In this document: in pieces, positions 44,464-54,632 of the stretch
Position numbering within the stretch: position 1 is the first letter of the stretch
Layout: every line of letters begins with the position of its first letter
Assembly (NCBI RefSeq): GCF_009827635.1
Contig: NZ_WTYW01000006.1
Span: forward strand, 1-64,000
Source of the DNA: Parapontixanthobacter aurantiacus
GTDB taxonomy: Bacteria; Pseudomonadota; Alphaproteobacteria; Sphingomonadales; Sphingomonadaceae
Direction of reading: 5' to 3'
DNA: 64,000 bases
Notes under the pieces: model-generated
Database searches by the model: none
The model's input: only the letters and a program-made list of their open reading frames with translations
Told to the model about the DNA's origin: nothing
Made by a program: the position numbers and the translations under genes

Positions 44464-46218
44464 TCAGCCGAACATGCCCGCCAGGTCCTTCTTCAGGATC
44501 TTGCCATTGGCATTGCGCGGCAGCGTTTCGTGCGAGAACGCGATCTTCACCGGCACCTTGAACTTGGCGAGCCGGTCGGCGACCCATTCCTGCAACTCCT
44601 CCTCGCTCGCCTGCGTACCCGGTGCGAGATGCACGACCGCTGCCGGCTCCTCGCCCAGTTCGCGATGCGGGAGGCCGATCAGTGCGGCATCCGTCACCGC
44701 CGGATGGTCGTAAAGGACGTTCTCGACCTCGCTCGAATAGATGTTCTCTCCGCCGCGAATGATCATGTCTTTCGCCCGATCGGCGATATAGCACCAGCCT
44801 TCCTCGTCGAGCCGGGCGAGATCGCCGGTCTTGACCCACCCGTCGACAAAGGTTTCGGCGGTGGCTTCCGGGTTCTTCCAATAGCCTTTCACCACCATCG
44901 GACCGCGCGCCCACAACTCCCCGATTTCGCCGACAGGCAGCTCGCGCGAACCGTCCTCGCTCATGATCTTCAGATCGGCGACGGCGACGGGCGGGCCGCA
45001 ACTGTCGGGCCGGTTGAGGTAATCCTCGCTAGAGTGACCGGTGACGGTCGCCATCGTTTCCGTCATGCCCCAGCCATTGCCAGGCAGCGCGCCGAACTCC
45101 TCGCGGATCTTGCGGACCAGCTCGGGCGCGGCGGGTGCGCCGCCATAGGCGATCGCTTCCAGGCTGGAGAGATCGTAGTTCTTCCGCTCTGGATGTTCGA
45201 GCAATTGCCAGGCGATCGTCGGTACGCCGCCCGTCACATTGACCTTTTCCCGCTCGATGATCTGAAAGGCCTCGATCGGGTCCCACTTGTACATGAAGAT
45301 AAGCGTGTTCCCGGCGGCGATATTCCCCATCAGTCCTGCCGAACAGGCGGTGACGTGAAACAGGGGAATGACGGTCAGCCCCTTTTTCGGGACGGGGTCA
45401 GGTATTTTCTCCCCGCGGCGCAGGACGGCACAGGCCGCGTTGTAGCCGCTCGACAGGATGTTGGTGCACAGGTTGCGATGCGTGCCGAGCGCGCCTTTCG
45501 GTCGACCCGTCGTGCCGCTGGTGTAGAAGATGGTCGCGTCGTCCTCGGGCGCGATCTCGACCTCGGGCAGTTCCATGGTATCGAGGGACTTGTAGTCGTT
45601 GGGCTTGCCGATGATGTCCTCGAGCCGCCTTGCGCCTTCCGGCTGGCCCTCGCATCGCGAAACGATAACCGTTTCGATTGCCGGACAGTCGCCGCGATGC
45701 TCGGCAATACGCTCCCACCGTTCGTCGTCGCAGACCAGCAGCTTCGTTCCCGAATCGGACAGGCCGTAAGCGAGCTCTGGCCCGGTCCACCACGCGTTGA
45801 GCGGGACGCAGATCGCGCCGATGGTGGTCGCCGCGAAGAACACGACTGGCCATTCGGGCAGGTTGCGCATGGCGAGCGCCACCCTGTCGCCCTTCGCGAT
45901 CCCGTGTTCGCGAAAGGCATGCGCTAATTTCGCGACCGCCTGAAACCAGGCCGCGTAGGTCACGCGCTCGTCGTCGTAGATCATGAATTCGCGCTCGCCA
46001 TACATCCGGCCAAACATGGCGAGGGCGCGAAGATTGGGAGGCGCATTCTTCCAGGTGCGCAGGCGGACGCCGCGGATGTCGACCTCTTCCATTTCGAACC
46101 GTTCGCCGGGAGCCGTCAGCAGTTCCTTGCACTGCTCCCGGCTCATGGCCGGCCAGTTGTCGGGCGGAACCCAGCCGATTGCCGATGCAAGGTTCGATGG
46201 TTGCGACTGCGAACTCAC
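44464..46218 (-). CDS. Acyl-CoA synthetase (AMP-binding ligase)
   Basis: The 584-residue product activates a carboxylic acid to its CoA thioester. The AMP-binding motif reads TIFYTSGTTGRPKGALG near residue 205, WGMTETMATVTGHS lies near residue 385, and GWVKTGDLARLDEEGWCYI and the C-terminal Lys motif (PRNANGKILKKDLAG) near residue 570 complete the family set. The GTG at 46218 is chosen because GGGAGAG lies before it. It has the size of medium- or long-chain enzymes; the substrate is unknown. Confidence 0.92.
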   Translation of the reverse strand: MSSQSQPSNLASAIGWVPPDNWPAMSREQCKELLTAPGERFEMEEVDIRGVRLRTWKNAPPNLRALAMFGRMYGEREFMIYDDERVTYAAWFQAVAKLAHAFREHGIAKGDRVALAMRNLPEWPVVFFAATTIGAICVPLNAWWTGPELAYGLSDSGTKLLVCDDERWERIAEHRGDCPAIETVIVSRCEGQPEGARRLEDIIGKPNDYKSLDTMELPEVEIAPEDDATIFYTSGTTGRPKGALGTHRNLCTNILSSGYNAACAVLRRGEKIPDPVPKKGLTVIPLFHVTACSAGLMGNIAAGNTLIFMYKWDPIEAFQIIEREKVNVTGGVPTIAWQLLEHPERKNYDLSSLEAIAYGGAPAAPELVRKIREEFGALPGNGWGMTETMATVTGHSSEDYLNRPDSCGPPVAVADLKIMSEDGSRELPVGEIGELWARGPMVVKGYWKNPEATAETFVDGWVKTGDLARLDEEGWCYIADRAKDMIIRGGENIYSSEVENVLYDHPAVTDAALIGLPHRELGEEPAAVVHLAPGTQASEEELQEWVADRLAKFKVPVKIAFSHETLPRNANGKILKKDLAGMFG

Positions 46219-46429
46219 TCTATCTCTCCCGTGCCGATCGCACCAGACCGATGCGATTCTTCCGTTCGAAATCGATAAAGGCAGATGCGCCGCTGCGATG
46301 CAAGAGCACAAAACGGGAGAAGTTTCTAAACTTCGGGTATGAGGGTTCAATCTGCGCCGAAAGATGGCTATCGCAAAACGAAAGAACGAGCGGTATGCCG
46401 CCGAGCATAGAGCAGCAAGGGAAGAGGAT

Positions 46430-47662
46430 ATGGATGTAGCGGACCCGAAAGGGGCAGGTTTCGACGCCGACAAACTCGCCCGGATCGATGCGTTTCTCGA
46501 ACGCGATTATATCGACAAGGGGCGGTTGAAGAGCACGCAGATCATCGTCGCACGCGACGGCAAGCCGGTTCATTACGGCCATCAGGGCATCATGCGCGAA
46601 GACGGCACGCAAATGCGCGAGGACGCCCTGTTCCGCATCGCCAGCATGACCAAGCCGGTTACCTCGATCGCCTTCATGCAACTCGTCGAGCAATGCAAGG
46701 TCGCGCTCGACGATCCGGTTTCGCGCGTCCTTCCCGAATTCTCCAAGCTCGGCGAATATGCCGGCGGCGGCGGTTCGATCCCCTTTGCGCCTACGAAGCG
46801 GGGTCGGCCGACGCGGTTCGTCGATCTGATGACGCATATGTCGGGGCTCACCTACGGCTTTCAGAACCGCAGCAGTATTGATGCCGCCTATCGCGAGGCG
46901 CGGCTGGACCTTGCCCGGCAGAACATCGATTCGGACGAATACATCGCGACGCTTGCGCGGATTCCGCTGGAGTTCGAACCGGGCACGCGCTGGAACTATT
47001 CGGTCTCGACCGATGTCCTTGGCGTCGCGGTTGAGCGGCTGTCAGGCATGAAACTCGGCGAGTATTTCGAGAAGCACATCTTCGGTCCGCTCGGCATGAG
47101 CGATACGGGATTCGATGTTCCTTCCGACAAGGCGGACCGCCTGGCCGACGTCTATCAGTATCGACCCGGCAAGGAGCCGCTGCTGATGGAGAAGGGCGCC
47201 GAGAGCAAGGCGCTGCAGGCTGCTCGGTTTCATTCGGGCGGCGGCGGCCTCGTCGGAACGGCTGCCGATTATCACCGCTTCGCAACGATGCTGCTCAACA
47301 AGGGCGAACTCGACGGGACGCGGATCATCGCACCCAAGACGCTCGACCTGATGACCGCAAACCATCTCCCGGGCGGCGCGGACCTCACGCAGATGAGCCA
47401 GAGCCTCTTCAGCGAGGCGAACAATGCCGGGACCGGGTTCGGACTGGGCTTCGCGATGGTGATCGATCCTGCGCGAACGTTGATGCCCGCGAGCAAGGGA
47501 GAATTTTACTGGGGCGGGGCGTATTCGACCGCCTTCTTCGTCGATCCGGTCGAGAGAATAACCTGCGTCTTCATGACGCAGCTCTATCCCTCTTCGACCT
47601 ATCCCATCCGCCGACAGTTGAAGACACTTATCTATTCCGCTTTGAACGACAGCTACGCTTGA
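46430..47662 (+). CDS. Class C beta-lactamase-like serine hydrolase/esterase
   Basis: The 410-residue protein has the SxxK motif (SMTK near residue 73) and a Tyr motif ([11 protein letters not shown] near residue 190), as in class C beta-lactamases, penicillin-binding esterases and EstB-type enzymes. No signal peptide is seen, so it likely acts in the cytoplasm, which favours an esterase over a beta-lactamase. The ATG at 46430 follows AGAGGAT. It is divergent from the ligase gene and 14 bases before the FadB-like gene. Confidence 0.87.
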   Translation: MDVADPKGAGFDADKLARIDAFLERDYIDKGRLKSTQIIVARDGKPVHYGHQGIMREDGTQMREDALFRIASMTKPVTSIAFMQLVEQCKVALDDPVSRVLPEFSKLGEYAGGGGSIPFAPTKRGRPTRFVDLMTHMSGLTYGFQNRSSIDAAYREARLDLARQNIDSDEYIATLARIPLEFEPGTRWNYSVSTDVLGVAVERLSGMKLGEYFEKHIFGPLGMSDTGFDVPSDKADRLADVYQYRPGKEPLLMEKGAESKALQAARFHSGGGGLVGTAADYHRFATMLLNKGELDGTRIIAPKTLDLMTANHLPGGADLTQMSQSLFSEANNAGTGFGLGFAMVIDPARTLMPASKGEFYWGGAYSTAFFVDPVERITCVFMTQLYPSSTYPIRRQLKTLIYSALNDSYA

Positions 47663-47676
47663 ACGAAGGAGAGAAC

Positions 47677-49716
47677 ATGCCATCCCCCATCTCGACAGAA
47701 AAACAGGGCAACGTCCTTGTCGTCACCTCCGACAACCCGCCGGTAAACGCATTAGGCCAGGCGGTCCGGCAGGGCCTCAAGGAAGCCATCGAACAGGCAG
47801 GCTCCGACAGCGACGTCGAAGCGGTCGTCATCCGCTGTGACGGACGCACTTTCTTCGCCGGTGCCGACATCACCGAGTTCGGCAAGCCCCCGCAAGGGCC
47901 GAGCCTGCCCGAGGTCTGCGATGCCATCGAGGCATCTGACAAGCCGGTCGTCGCTGCAATTCACGGCACGGCACTTGGCGGAGGCTGCGAAGTTGCGCTT
48001 GCCTGTCATTACCGGATCGCTGTCGCCGATGCGAAGCTCGGCCTGCCGGAAGTTAAGCTCGGCCTCATCCCCGGAGCCGCGGGAACGCAGCGCCTGCCGC
48101 GCCTCGTCGGAGCCGAAGCGGCCCTGCCGCTGGTCGTCATGGGTAATCCGATCCCGGCCAAGAAAGCGCAAGGCATCGGTCTCGTCGATCACATCGTGAC
48201 CGACGGCGATCTGAAGGACGCCGCCATTTCCTTCGCGCAGTCCAAGATCGGAGCGGATATTCCGCGCACTTCCGAAATGACGAACAATCAGGACGGCGTG
48301 AAGAACCCGGACATCTTCGATGACTTCCGGGCCAAGAACGGGCGCAAGCTGCGCGGTTTCGATGCGCCTAACGCGGGTATTGCGGCGGTGAAGGCCGCTG
48401 GCGAGATGTCCTTCGCCGAAGGCGTGAAGAAGGAGCGCGAACTCTTCACCCAGCTGATGATGGGAACGCAAAGCGCCGCCATGCAGCACTATTTCTTCGC
48501 CGAGCGCGCGGCGAACAAGATCGACGACGTGCCGAGCGACACGAAGCTCATCGACGTCAAGAAGGTTGGTATCATCGGCGCCGGAACTATGGGCGGCGGA
48601 ATTGCGATGAACTTCCTCAGCGCGGGAATTCCGGTGACTATGCTCGAAATGAAGCAGGACGCGCTCGACCGCGGCACCGGCGTAATGCGCAAGAATTACG
48701 AGAACACCGCGAAGCGTGGCCGGATGACGGAAGAGCAGGTGGAAGGAGCAATGAACCTTCTCACCCCGACGCTTTCCTATGACGATCTGGCGGATTGCGA
48801 CCTCGTCATCGAGGCGGTTTACGAGAACATGGACGTCAAGAAAGAAGTGTTCGCAAAGCTCGACGAAGTCGTGAAGGACGGCGCGATCCTCGCATCCAAT
48901 ACGAGCTATCTCGATATCGACGAGATCGCGACCGCGACGAAGCGTCCGGGCTACGTCATCGGTCTGCACTTCTTCTCTCCGGCGAACGTGATGAAGCTGC
49001 TGGAAGTCGTGCGGGGCGAGAAGACCCGCGACGATGTTCTCGCGACCGCGATGAAGCTGTCCAAGACCATCGGCAAGGTTGCCGCGGTGTCCGGCGTCTG
49101 CCCCGGCTTTATCGGCAACCGGATGCTTTCGAAGCGTCAGGAACAGGCTAACCAGCTTATCCTCGAAGGAGCGAATTACTGGGAAGTGGACGATGTCTTG
49201 CTGGAGTTCGGCTTCCCGATGGGCCCTTTCCAGATGGGCGATCTCGCCGGGCTCGACATCGGCTGGCACCGTGACCCCAACAAGGTGACGACCGTGCGCG
49301 AGGCACTGTGTGCCGCAGGACGGTTCGGGCAGAAGGCGGGCAAGGGCTTCTACGACTACGACGAAGCGCGCAACCGGACGCCATCTGACGAGGTGAAGAA
49401 AATCATCGCCGATTTCGCGGAGAAGGAAGGCAACGAGCAGCGCGACATCTCGAAAGACGAGATCCGCGAACGCCTGCTCTATCCGATGGTCAATGAAGGC
49501 GCGAAGATCCTCGACGAGGGCATGGCGCAGCGCGCGAGCGACATCGATGTCGTCTGGATCAACGGCTATGGCTGGCCGCTCTACACCGGAGGACCGATGT
49601 TCTGGGCCGACACGATCGGGCTGAAGACGGTCGTTGACGGCCTCAAGAAGCATGACCTTCCGGTCAGCGACTATCTGGCGAAGAAAGCCGAAGCGGGCGA
49701 ACGCTTCAACAAGTAA
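47677..49716 (+). CDS. Bifunctional enoyl-CoA hydratase/3-hydroxyacyl-CoA dehydrogenase (FadB/FadJ-like)
   Basis: The 679-residue product carries an N-terminal crotonase domain with the two catalytic Glu ([10 protein letters not shown] and GLPEVKLG), then an NAD-binding 3-hydroxyacyl-CoA dehydrogenase domain ([18 protein letters not shown] near residue 295) and two C-terminal domains ([25 protein letters not shown]). It does the middle two steps of beta-oxidation. AAGGAG precedes the ATG. The strong terminator at 49730-49767 follows. Confidence 0.94.
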   Translation: MPSPISTEKQGNVLVVTSDNPPVNALGQAVRQGLKEAIEQAGSDSDVEAVVIRCDGRTFFAGADITEFGKPPQGPSLPEVCDAIEASDKPVVAAIHGTALGGGCEVALACHYRIAVADAKLGLPEVKLGLIPGAAGTQRLPRLVGAEAALPLVVMGNPIPAKKAQGIGLVDHIVTDGDLKDAAISFAQSKIGADIPRTSEMTNNQDGVKNPDIFDDFRAKNGRKLRGFDAPNAGIAAVKAAGEMSFAEGVKKERELFTQLMMGTQSAAMQHYFFAERAANKIDDVPSDTKLIDVKKVGIIGAGTMGGGIAMNFLSAGIPVTMLEMKQDALDRGTGVMRKNYENTAKRGRMTEEQVEGAMNLLTPTLSYDDLADCDLVIEAVYENMDVKKEVFAKLDEVVKDGAILASNTSYLDIDEIATATKRPGYVIGLHFFSPANVMKLLEVVRGEKTRDDVLATAMKLSKTIGKVAAVSGVCPGFIGNRMLSKRQEQANQLILEGANYWEVDDVLLEFGFPMGPFQMGDLAGLDIGWHRDPNKVTTVREALCAAGRFGQKAGKGFYDYDEARNRTPSDEVKKIIADFAEKEGNEQRDISKDEIRERLLYPMVNEGAKILDEGMAQRASDIDVVWINGYGWPLYTGGPMFWADTIGLKTVVDGLKKHDLPVSDYLAKKAEAGERFNK

Positions 49717-49729
49717 ATGCGTAGATATG

Positions 49730-49767
49730 AAAAAGGGCCGGTTCCGGAGAGGGAGCCGGCCCTTTTC
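49730..49767. terminator. Bidirectional Rho-independent terminator between convergent genes
   Basis: AAAAGGGCCGG pairs with CCGGCCCTTTT around a 14-base loop, with A-runs and T-runs on the two sides, so it can stop transcription from both the FadB-like and the carboxylesterase gene. Confidence 0.92.
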
Positions 49768-49787
49768 TTATGTCCTAGCGACTGGCC

Positions 49788-51383
49788 TTAGCCGCCGAGT
49801 TCGCGAATGGCGCGTTCCGGGTCGTCGACGATACGCGGTTCGAGATCGAGTTCCATCACGTTGCGGTCGGCAACCGTGTAGGGCTCCCATTCGGGCAGCA
49901 GCGGACTGGAAGGCGTGCCCGTCTTCGCGAAGGCGATCCACGCGTCGCTCATCATGTCGGCCATGCGCTGCGCTTCCTCGCCCGTCCCGACGAGGGCCGC
50001 GCTCTCCTTGGCGTTGTCGAACATCAGGGGGATGTCGAGCGTGTGCGGACTGCGCAGGATGCCGCCGCCGACCGGCGTCTCCCAAGTCAGCCGATAGACA
50101 TAGACCGGCGCGTCCGCGCTTCGGCTCTGCTGGTCGGCGAGAAGGTAACTGCCCTGCACGAACCGCGAACCCATCGCCGCGCTGGCGAGATGCGTCGGCG
50201 AATAATCGGGATACATCTCGCGATAGGCGGCGACGGCGGCAACCGCCTGTTCGCCCATCGCCCCGCTCATCATTTCGAGCGTCGCTTCGTCGAGCCGGCC
50301 GAACCACGGCTGGCTCGCAACGAACAGGGTCATCTCATCTTTGTTGTAACCGATGAGGACCGGAATATCGCTCGACTGTTCGGGCGCGGCGGGCAGGAAT
50401 GGATCGCGCGGCAGGATCGATCCGTCGGCGATTGGCCCGAAGGACGGTCCGCGGGCGAACCCGCTATCGGCGGGTGTCGCTTCGCGGATCGCCGCGATAA
50501 GATCGTCCGCGGGCAATGTGCGCAGTTGCTCGACAGATTCAACGCCCGCAGCATCGAGTACCGTTCCCGCATAAGCGGCGGCTTCTGCAGGCTTCCCGCT
50601 GGTCACGCCCGGTCCGGATTGAATGACCGCCTTGTCGAACAGCCCGTCGGCAGCAGGCATCGCCATGAGGTGACTGACTTTCGAGCCGCCGCCCGACTCG
50701 CCCATGATGGTGACGTTGTCCGGGTCGCCGCCGAATGCAGCGATGTTGTCGCGCACCCATTCGAGCGAGCGGACGAGATCGAGATTGCCGGCATTGCCGG
50801 ATGCGGCGAAATTCGCTCCGAACCGCTCGGCCAGGTTCATGTAACCGAAGGCGTTGAGACGGTGATTGACCGTGACGACGACGACATCGCCCTTCTCTGC
50901 GAGATTGCGCCCGTTATAGGCCGGCCAGCCGCCAGATCCGTAGGCGTAGCCGCCGCCATGGAACCAAACCATGACCGGTCGCTTCCCGCCGTCGCCGGCG
51001 TCGGGCGTCCAGACATTTAGGAACAGACAATCTTCGTTATCGATCTTCTCTTCCGTCCCGGTCAGAAAGATGCTCTGGAACTGGCGCGTGAGATCGGACG
51101 CGTTCGGACCGCTCGGCGTATAGAGCTGCATGCACGGAGCGCCGTAGCCGCTGGCATCGGCGATGCCATCCCATGCTTCGGCGGGCTCGGGTGGCATGAA
51201 GCGCCGTTCGCCGGTCGGCGGCGCGGCGTAGCGTATCCCGAGAAACGCATCGATCCCGTCCTGCTCGAGGCCTTGGACGAGGCCCTTATCCGTTTCGACG
51301 ACCGGGGTCGTCGCGGGTTGGGCGAATGCCGTACCGGCAAACAAAGCGGGCAGGAGCGCTGCCGAAAATCCAAATTTTCTCAT
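49788..51383 (-). CDS. Secreted carboxylesterase, type B
   Basis: The 531-residue product has a signal peptide ending in AFAQ and the carboxylesterase family motifs: FLGIRYAAPPTGERRF, ENEDCLFLNVW-like block (KIDNEDCLFLNVWTP), oxyanion segment HGGGYAYGSG, nucleophile GESGGGSK, Asp/Glu in GYNKDEMTLF and His in PHTLDIPLMF. It hydrolyses carboxylic esters in the periplasm or outside, and may supply the acids for the neighbouring CoA ligase. Convergent with the FadB-like gene. Confidence 0.93.
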   Translation of the reverse strand: MRKFGFSAALLPALFAGTAFAQPATTPVVETDKGLVQGLEQDGIDAFLGIRYAAPPTGERRFMPPEPAEAWDGIADASGYGAPCMQLYTPSGPNASDLTRQFQSIFLTGTEEKIDNEDCLFLNVWTPDAGDGGKRPVMVWFHGGGYAYGSGGWPAYNGRNLAEKGDVVVVTVNHRLNAFGYMNLAERFGANFAASGNAGNLDLVRSLEWVRDNIAAFGGDPDNVTIMGESGGGSKVSHLMAMPAADGLFDKAVIQSGPGVTSGKPAEAAAYAGTVLDAAGVESVEQLRTLPADDLIAAIREATPADSGFARGPSFGPIADGSILPRDPFLPAAPEQSSDIPVLIGYNKDEMTLFVASQPWFGRLDEATLEMMSGAMGEQAVAAVAAYREMYPDYSPTHLASAAMGSRFVQGSYLLADQQSRSADAPVYVYRLTWETPVGGGILRSPHTLDIPLMFDNAKESAALVGTGEEAQRMADMMSDAWIAFAKTGTPSSPLLPEWEPYTVADRNVMELDLEPRIVDDPERAIRELGG

Positions 51384-51734
51384 CGAAAAATATCCTCAAC
51401 CGTGACCGTTTTAATTATGCGGAGGGTGTTGCTGAGGAGACGTCGATCTGAGACTGCGCACTGCCGGCGGTCCATCCATTCCTGAAAATTCGGTAGGGCG
51501 TCGCAAGGCACCACCGCGTTTCTGGCGCGGTTGCAGTTCACGAGTATCGTATGGTGCCTCCCCAAGGGCTCCAAGACGCATCTCCTCTTTCCCGAGGGCG
51601 AAGCTATCTCCAAACGGCGACGCTCACAAGGTTCAAGTTGGAAAGGGGGGTATGACGCTCCGGCGGTTATCGCAGATCATACTGACATAACGCGACAGTC
51701 GGGTTGCGACGGCGGTGGCTTTCCAATAACCGGT
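51384..51734. other. 351-base gap between divergent carboxylesterase and thioesterase genes
   Basis: I see no gene, strong hairpin or recognised operator. It must contain the promoters of both divergent genes. Confidence 0.6.
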
Positions 51735-52664
51735 ATGCAGAAAACAGATAAAGGGGGGCGGACCATAGATCTTCAAGCGATCCTAATGCCGGAACGAACG
51801 AGTGACGGCGTTTATCTGGGCAAGGTCGGGCCATCGATGGGTCCCAGGCTCTTCGGCGGACAGGCAGTCGCGCAGGCTTTGCTCGCCGCGGGGGAAGAGG
51901 AAGATACCGGGCGACTACCCCATTCCCTACATGCCTATTTCCTGAAAGCCGGTTCCAGCGAAGACCCGGTCGAATATCGCGTCACGAGCCTGTCGGCGGG
52001 TCGCAGCTTCGCGACGCGGCGGGTCGAGGCGTTTCAGGACAATACGCTGATCTTTTCCATGATAGCCTCGTTCCAGCTCGAGGAAATGGGGTTCGCCCAC
52101 CAAGTTGCGCCCGCCTTCGAGCTCGACATTGACGCAGCACGGTCCGCGCTCGACACATGGCGCGAGAACAATCCCAAAGCCAATTCGGCCCCGATAATCG
52201 AGCGCCTCCAGAAACGTCCCATCGAACTCGTTCCGCTCGATCCGGGAGCGATCTTCGGTTCGAAGATCAAGGCTGAACATAACGGCGTCTGGATGCGAAT
52301 GCGCGAGCCCGCACATGCCAGCCCGATCGAACAGCGCGGCCTCCTGGCGTATGCCTCGGATATGATGCTGCTGCGCAATGCCCTTTTGCCGCACGGGGTT
52401 TGGCCGGGCAGTTCGACCGTCCAGGCCGCTTCCCTCGATCATGCGATCTGGTTTCATGAGAACCCCGATTTCGACCGCTGGCACCTTTTCGTCACCGACA
52501 GCCCGTGGGCCGGTCATGCGCGCGGCCTCAACCGCGGACACTTCTACGACATCGATGGTCGAATGGTGGCGAGCGTCACACAGGAAAGCCTCATGAGACC
52601 GCAGGGCGAGGTACGCGAACGAATGCTGGCCGCTGAAGGCGAGCGGGAAACGCCACAGGACTGA
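51735..52664 (+). CDS. tesB: Acyl-CoA thioesterase II (TesB type)
   Basis: The 309-residue product has the double-hotdog TesB features: RLFGGQAVAQALLAA near residue 38, HSLHAYFLKAGSSEDPVEYRV near residue 62, and the later SLDHAIWFHENPDFDRWHL with GHARGLNRGHFYDIDGRMVASV near the C-terminus. It cleaves acyl-CoA to free acid and CoA. The start at 51735 begins a normal N-terminus; the frame is open further upstream without homology. It is 15 bases from the SDR gene. Confidence 0.92.
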   Translation: MQKTDKGGRTIDLQAILMPERTSDGVYLGKVGPSMGPRLFGGQAVAQALLAAGEEEDTGRLPHSLHAYFLKAGSSEDPVEYRVTSLSAGRSFATRRVEAFQDNTLIFSMIASFQLEEMGFAHQVAPAFELDIDAARSALDTWRENNPKANSAPIIERLQKRPIELVPLDPGAIFGSKIKAEHNGVWMRMREPAHASPIEQRGLLAYASDMMLLRNALLPHGVWPGSSTVQAASLDHAIWFHENPDFDRWHLFVTDSPWAGHARGLNRGHFYDIDGRMVASVTQESLMRPQGEVRERMLAAEGERETPQD

Positions 52665-52679
52665 AAGGAAAATCGCAAA

Positions 52680-53444
52680 ATGTCGCTATTCGATCTGAAG
52701 GACAAGGTCGCTGTCGTTACCGGCTCGAGCCGCGGCATCGGCAGGGCCATCGCGGAAGAGCTTGCAGCGCATGGCGCCAAGGTCGTCATCTCCAGCCGCA
52801 AGCAGGATGCCTGCGAGGAAGTGGCAGCGGCGATCAACGCCGAGCACGGGGAGGGGGCAGCAATCGCTGTGGCTGCCAGCATCTCGGAGAAGGACCAGCT
52901 CGCAGCGCTATTCGAGGAAACGCGCGAACGCTTGGGTCCGGTCGATATTCTTGTCTGCAACGCAGCGTCCAATCCCTATTACGGTTCGATGGACGGGATC
53001 AGCGACGAGCAGTTTCGCAAGGTGCTCGACAATAACATCCTGTCCAATCACTGGCTCATGCAGTTGGCCTTGCCGGACATGCGAGAGAAGGGCGAAGGTG
53101 CGGTCATCGTCGTCAGTTCAATCGGCGGTTTGCGCGGTTCTCCTACGATTGGCGCTTATAACGTTTCGAAAGCGGCCGATTTCCAGCTCGTGCGCAATTA
53201 TGCGGTCGAGAACGGCCAGTATGGCGTGCGCATCAACGCAATCGCGCCCGGCCTCGTGAAGACCGATTTCGCACGGGCATTGTGGGAAGATCCCAAGGCG
53301 CTCGCCGCGACGGAAGCACGATTGCCGATGCGAAGGATCGGCGAGCCGCGCGATATTGCAGGCGCCGCCGTCTACCTGTCTTCGCCAGCCGCGAAATGGA
53401 CGACGGGTCAGATGATCGTCGTCGACGGCGGGGCCACGATATAG
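52680..53444 (+). CDS. SDR family oxidoreductase
   Basis: The 254-residue enzyme has the cofactor motif TGSSRGIGRAIAEEL, the NAA motif (VCNAAS near residue 90), the active-site Ser followed by YNVSK near residue 160, and the C-terminal PGLVKTDFA. The Arg in SSR suggests NADP(H) preference. It may oxidise a hydroxyacyl-CoA or alcohol of the catabolic cluster. AAAGGAAAA lies before the ATG. Confidence 0.92.
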   Translation: MSLFDLKDKVAVVTGSSRGIGRAIAEELAAHGAKVVISSRKQDACEEVAAAINAEHGEGAAIAVAASISEKDQLAALFEETRERLGPVDILVCNAASNPYYGSMDGISDEQFRKVLDNNILSNHWLMQLALPDMREKGEGAVIVVSSIGGLRGSPTIGAYNVSKAADFQLVRNYAVENGQYGVRINAIAPGLVKTDFARALWEDPKALAATEARLPMRRIGEPRDIAGAAVYLSSPAAKWTTGQMIVVDGGATI

Positions 53445-53478
53445 GTGCTGGGGCGGCGTATGGGCTGTTTCTCTCAGG

Positions 53479-54591
53479 TCAGTTCCGCTCTCCCCAGATC
53501 TCGATATTCCGGGACCTTTCGACGCGGATCGGCAAATCCCGCTGCAGGAGCGGGGCGAGGGAGTGCTCTTCGAATAGCCGAAGGACGTTTGCATCCCCGA
53601 CACTCGCATCGCGCAGTCGCTGCCACAGGAAAAAGACATAGGGCTGCACGCCTCCGACATAGGATGCACCGCGAAACGTCGTTTCGACCTGTCCGATGAT
53701 GCGCCGATGCGGCTTGTCGGTTACTGGCTCGCCGGGGATGGCGTGCCCCTTTCCAACGTGATCGCGCAGGACAGAAAGCCCGTCCGTCAGCCCCGGCAGG
53801 AGTTCGGCAGCCATCTGATCGAGCAGTGGCAACAACGTTGCGGGGATTTCGTCGTCGGGAAGGAAATCGCTGTTGCCGTGATCGTAACCAACGAGATCGA
53901 GATCGGGGGCGTTCATGCGCTCGACCCAGCGAAAGGTCTTGGGCGAACGGTCCTGCATGATGCCGAGCGGCACCGGATCGCGCCCGAGATGCGCGAAAAG
54001 CGGGCCGAGTAACGAGTAATCCCCGATCGAAGGCCGATTTCCTAGCAGATAGGGGAAGCGCGCGAAGTGCCTTTCCAGATTTGCGAGCAGCGCGAGGTAG
54101 CTTTCTTCGATTGCGGGGATTGTCTCTTCCGTCACGCCGAGCATCGGCAGGTAGCTGTGCATCCTGCGCATGGTTGTTTCGGTGCGCTCCGGATCGCCGC
54201 CGAGGCCGAAGGCATCGCGCAGGAAATTCTCCTGCTTTTCGAGATATGACCAGCGATAATGCATCGCGTGGCGCGTGAGGACAGCGACCGAGTAAAGTTC
54301 GAACAGATGCGCCACCGCTCGTTGGGCCGCGCCTTCCGGGTAGGCGGACCAGCGAACGCCCGCTCCTTCGAAGTGATCGATGATGTCGACCGTGTCCTGC
54401 ACGATCGTTCCATCGTCCAGTTCGATAACGGGAATGATGACCCGTCCGATCTGCGGAACGACATGCTCGGCGAAGCGGCCTTCGGTCGGCGCGACTTCGC
54501 GATAGTCGATCCCCTGCTTGCGAAAATAGGACCGCACCTTTCCCGTATAGAGCGAATGGGGCAGGCCATAGAGCGTAATTGGCTCGGTCAT
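53479..54591 (-). CDS. Glutathione S-transferase-like protein
   Basis: The 370-residue product has an N-terminal thioredoxin-like half (ITLYGLPHSLYTGKVRSYF near residues 5-23 and a Ser-containing VDIIDHFE segment near residue 68) and a helical C-terminal half (IGDYSLLGPLFAHLGRDP near residue 190). It is longer than the usual 200-230 residues by a C-terminal extension of about 120 residues with no known domain. The start at 54591 follows a GGGAT sequence. The substrate is unknown. Confidence 0.82.
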   Translation of the reverse strand: MTEPITLYGLPHSLYTGKVRSYFRKQGIDYREVAPTEGRFAEHVVPQIGRVIIPVIELDDGTIVQDTVDIIDHFEGAGVRWSAYPEGAAQRAVAHLFELYSVAVLTRHAMHYRWSYLEKQENFLRDAFGLGGDPERTETTMRRMHSYLPMLGVTEETIPAIEESYLALLANLERHFARFPYLLGNRPSIGDYSLLGPLFAHLGRDPVPLGIMQDRSPKTFRWVERMNAPDLDLVGYDHGNSDFLPDDEIPATLLPLLDQMAAELLPGLTDGLSVLRDHVGKGHAIPGEPVTDKPHRRIIGQVETTFRGASYVGGVQPYVFFLWQRLRDASVGDANVLRLFEEHSLAPLLQRDLPIRVERSRNIEIWGERN

Positions 54592-54632
54592 GCTGTAAGA
54601 TCCCTCGTCATCATGGTGCGAATTGACCTGCT

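Noticed and set aside
47752-49653. A 633-codon frame antisense to the FadB-like gene
   Set aside because: Caused by codon bias in GC-rich DNA; the FadB-like protein has both catalytic domains complete.
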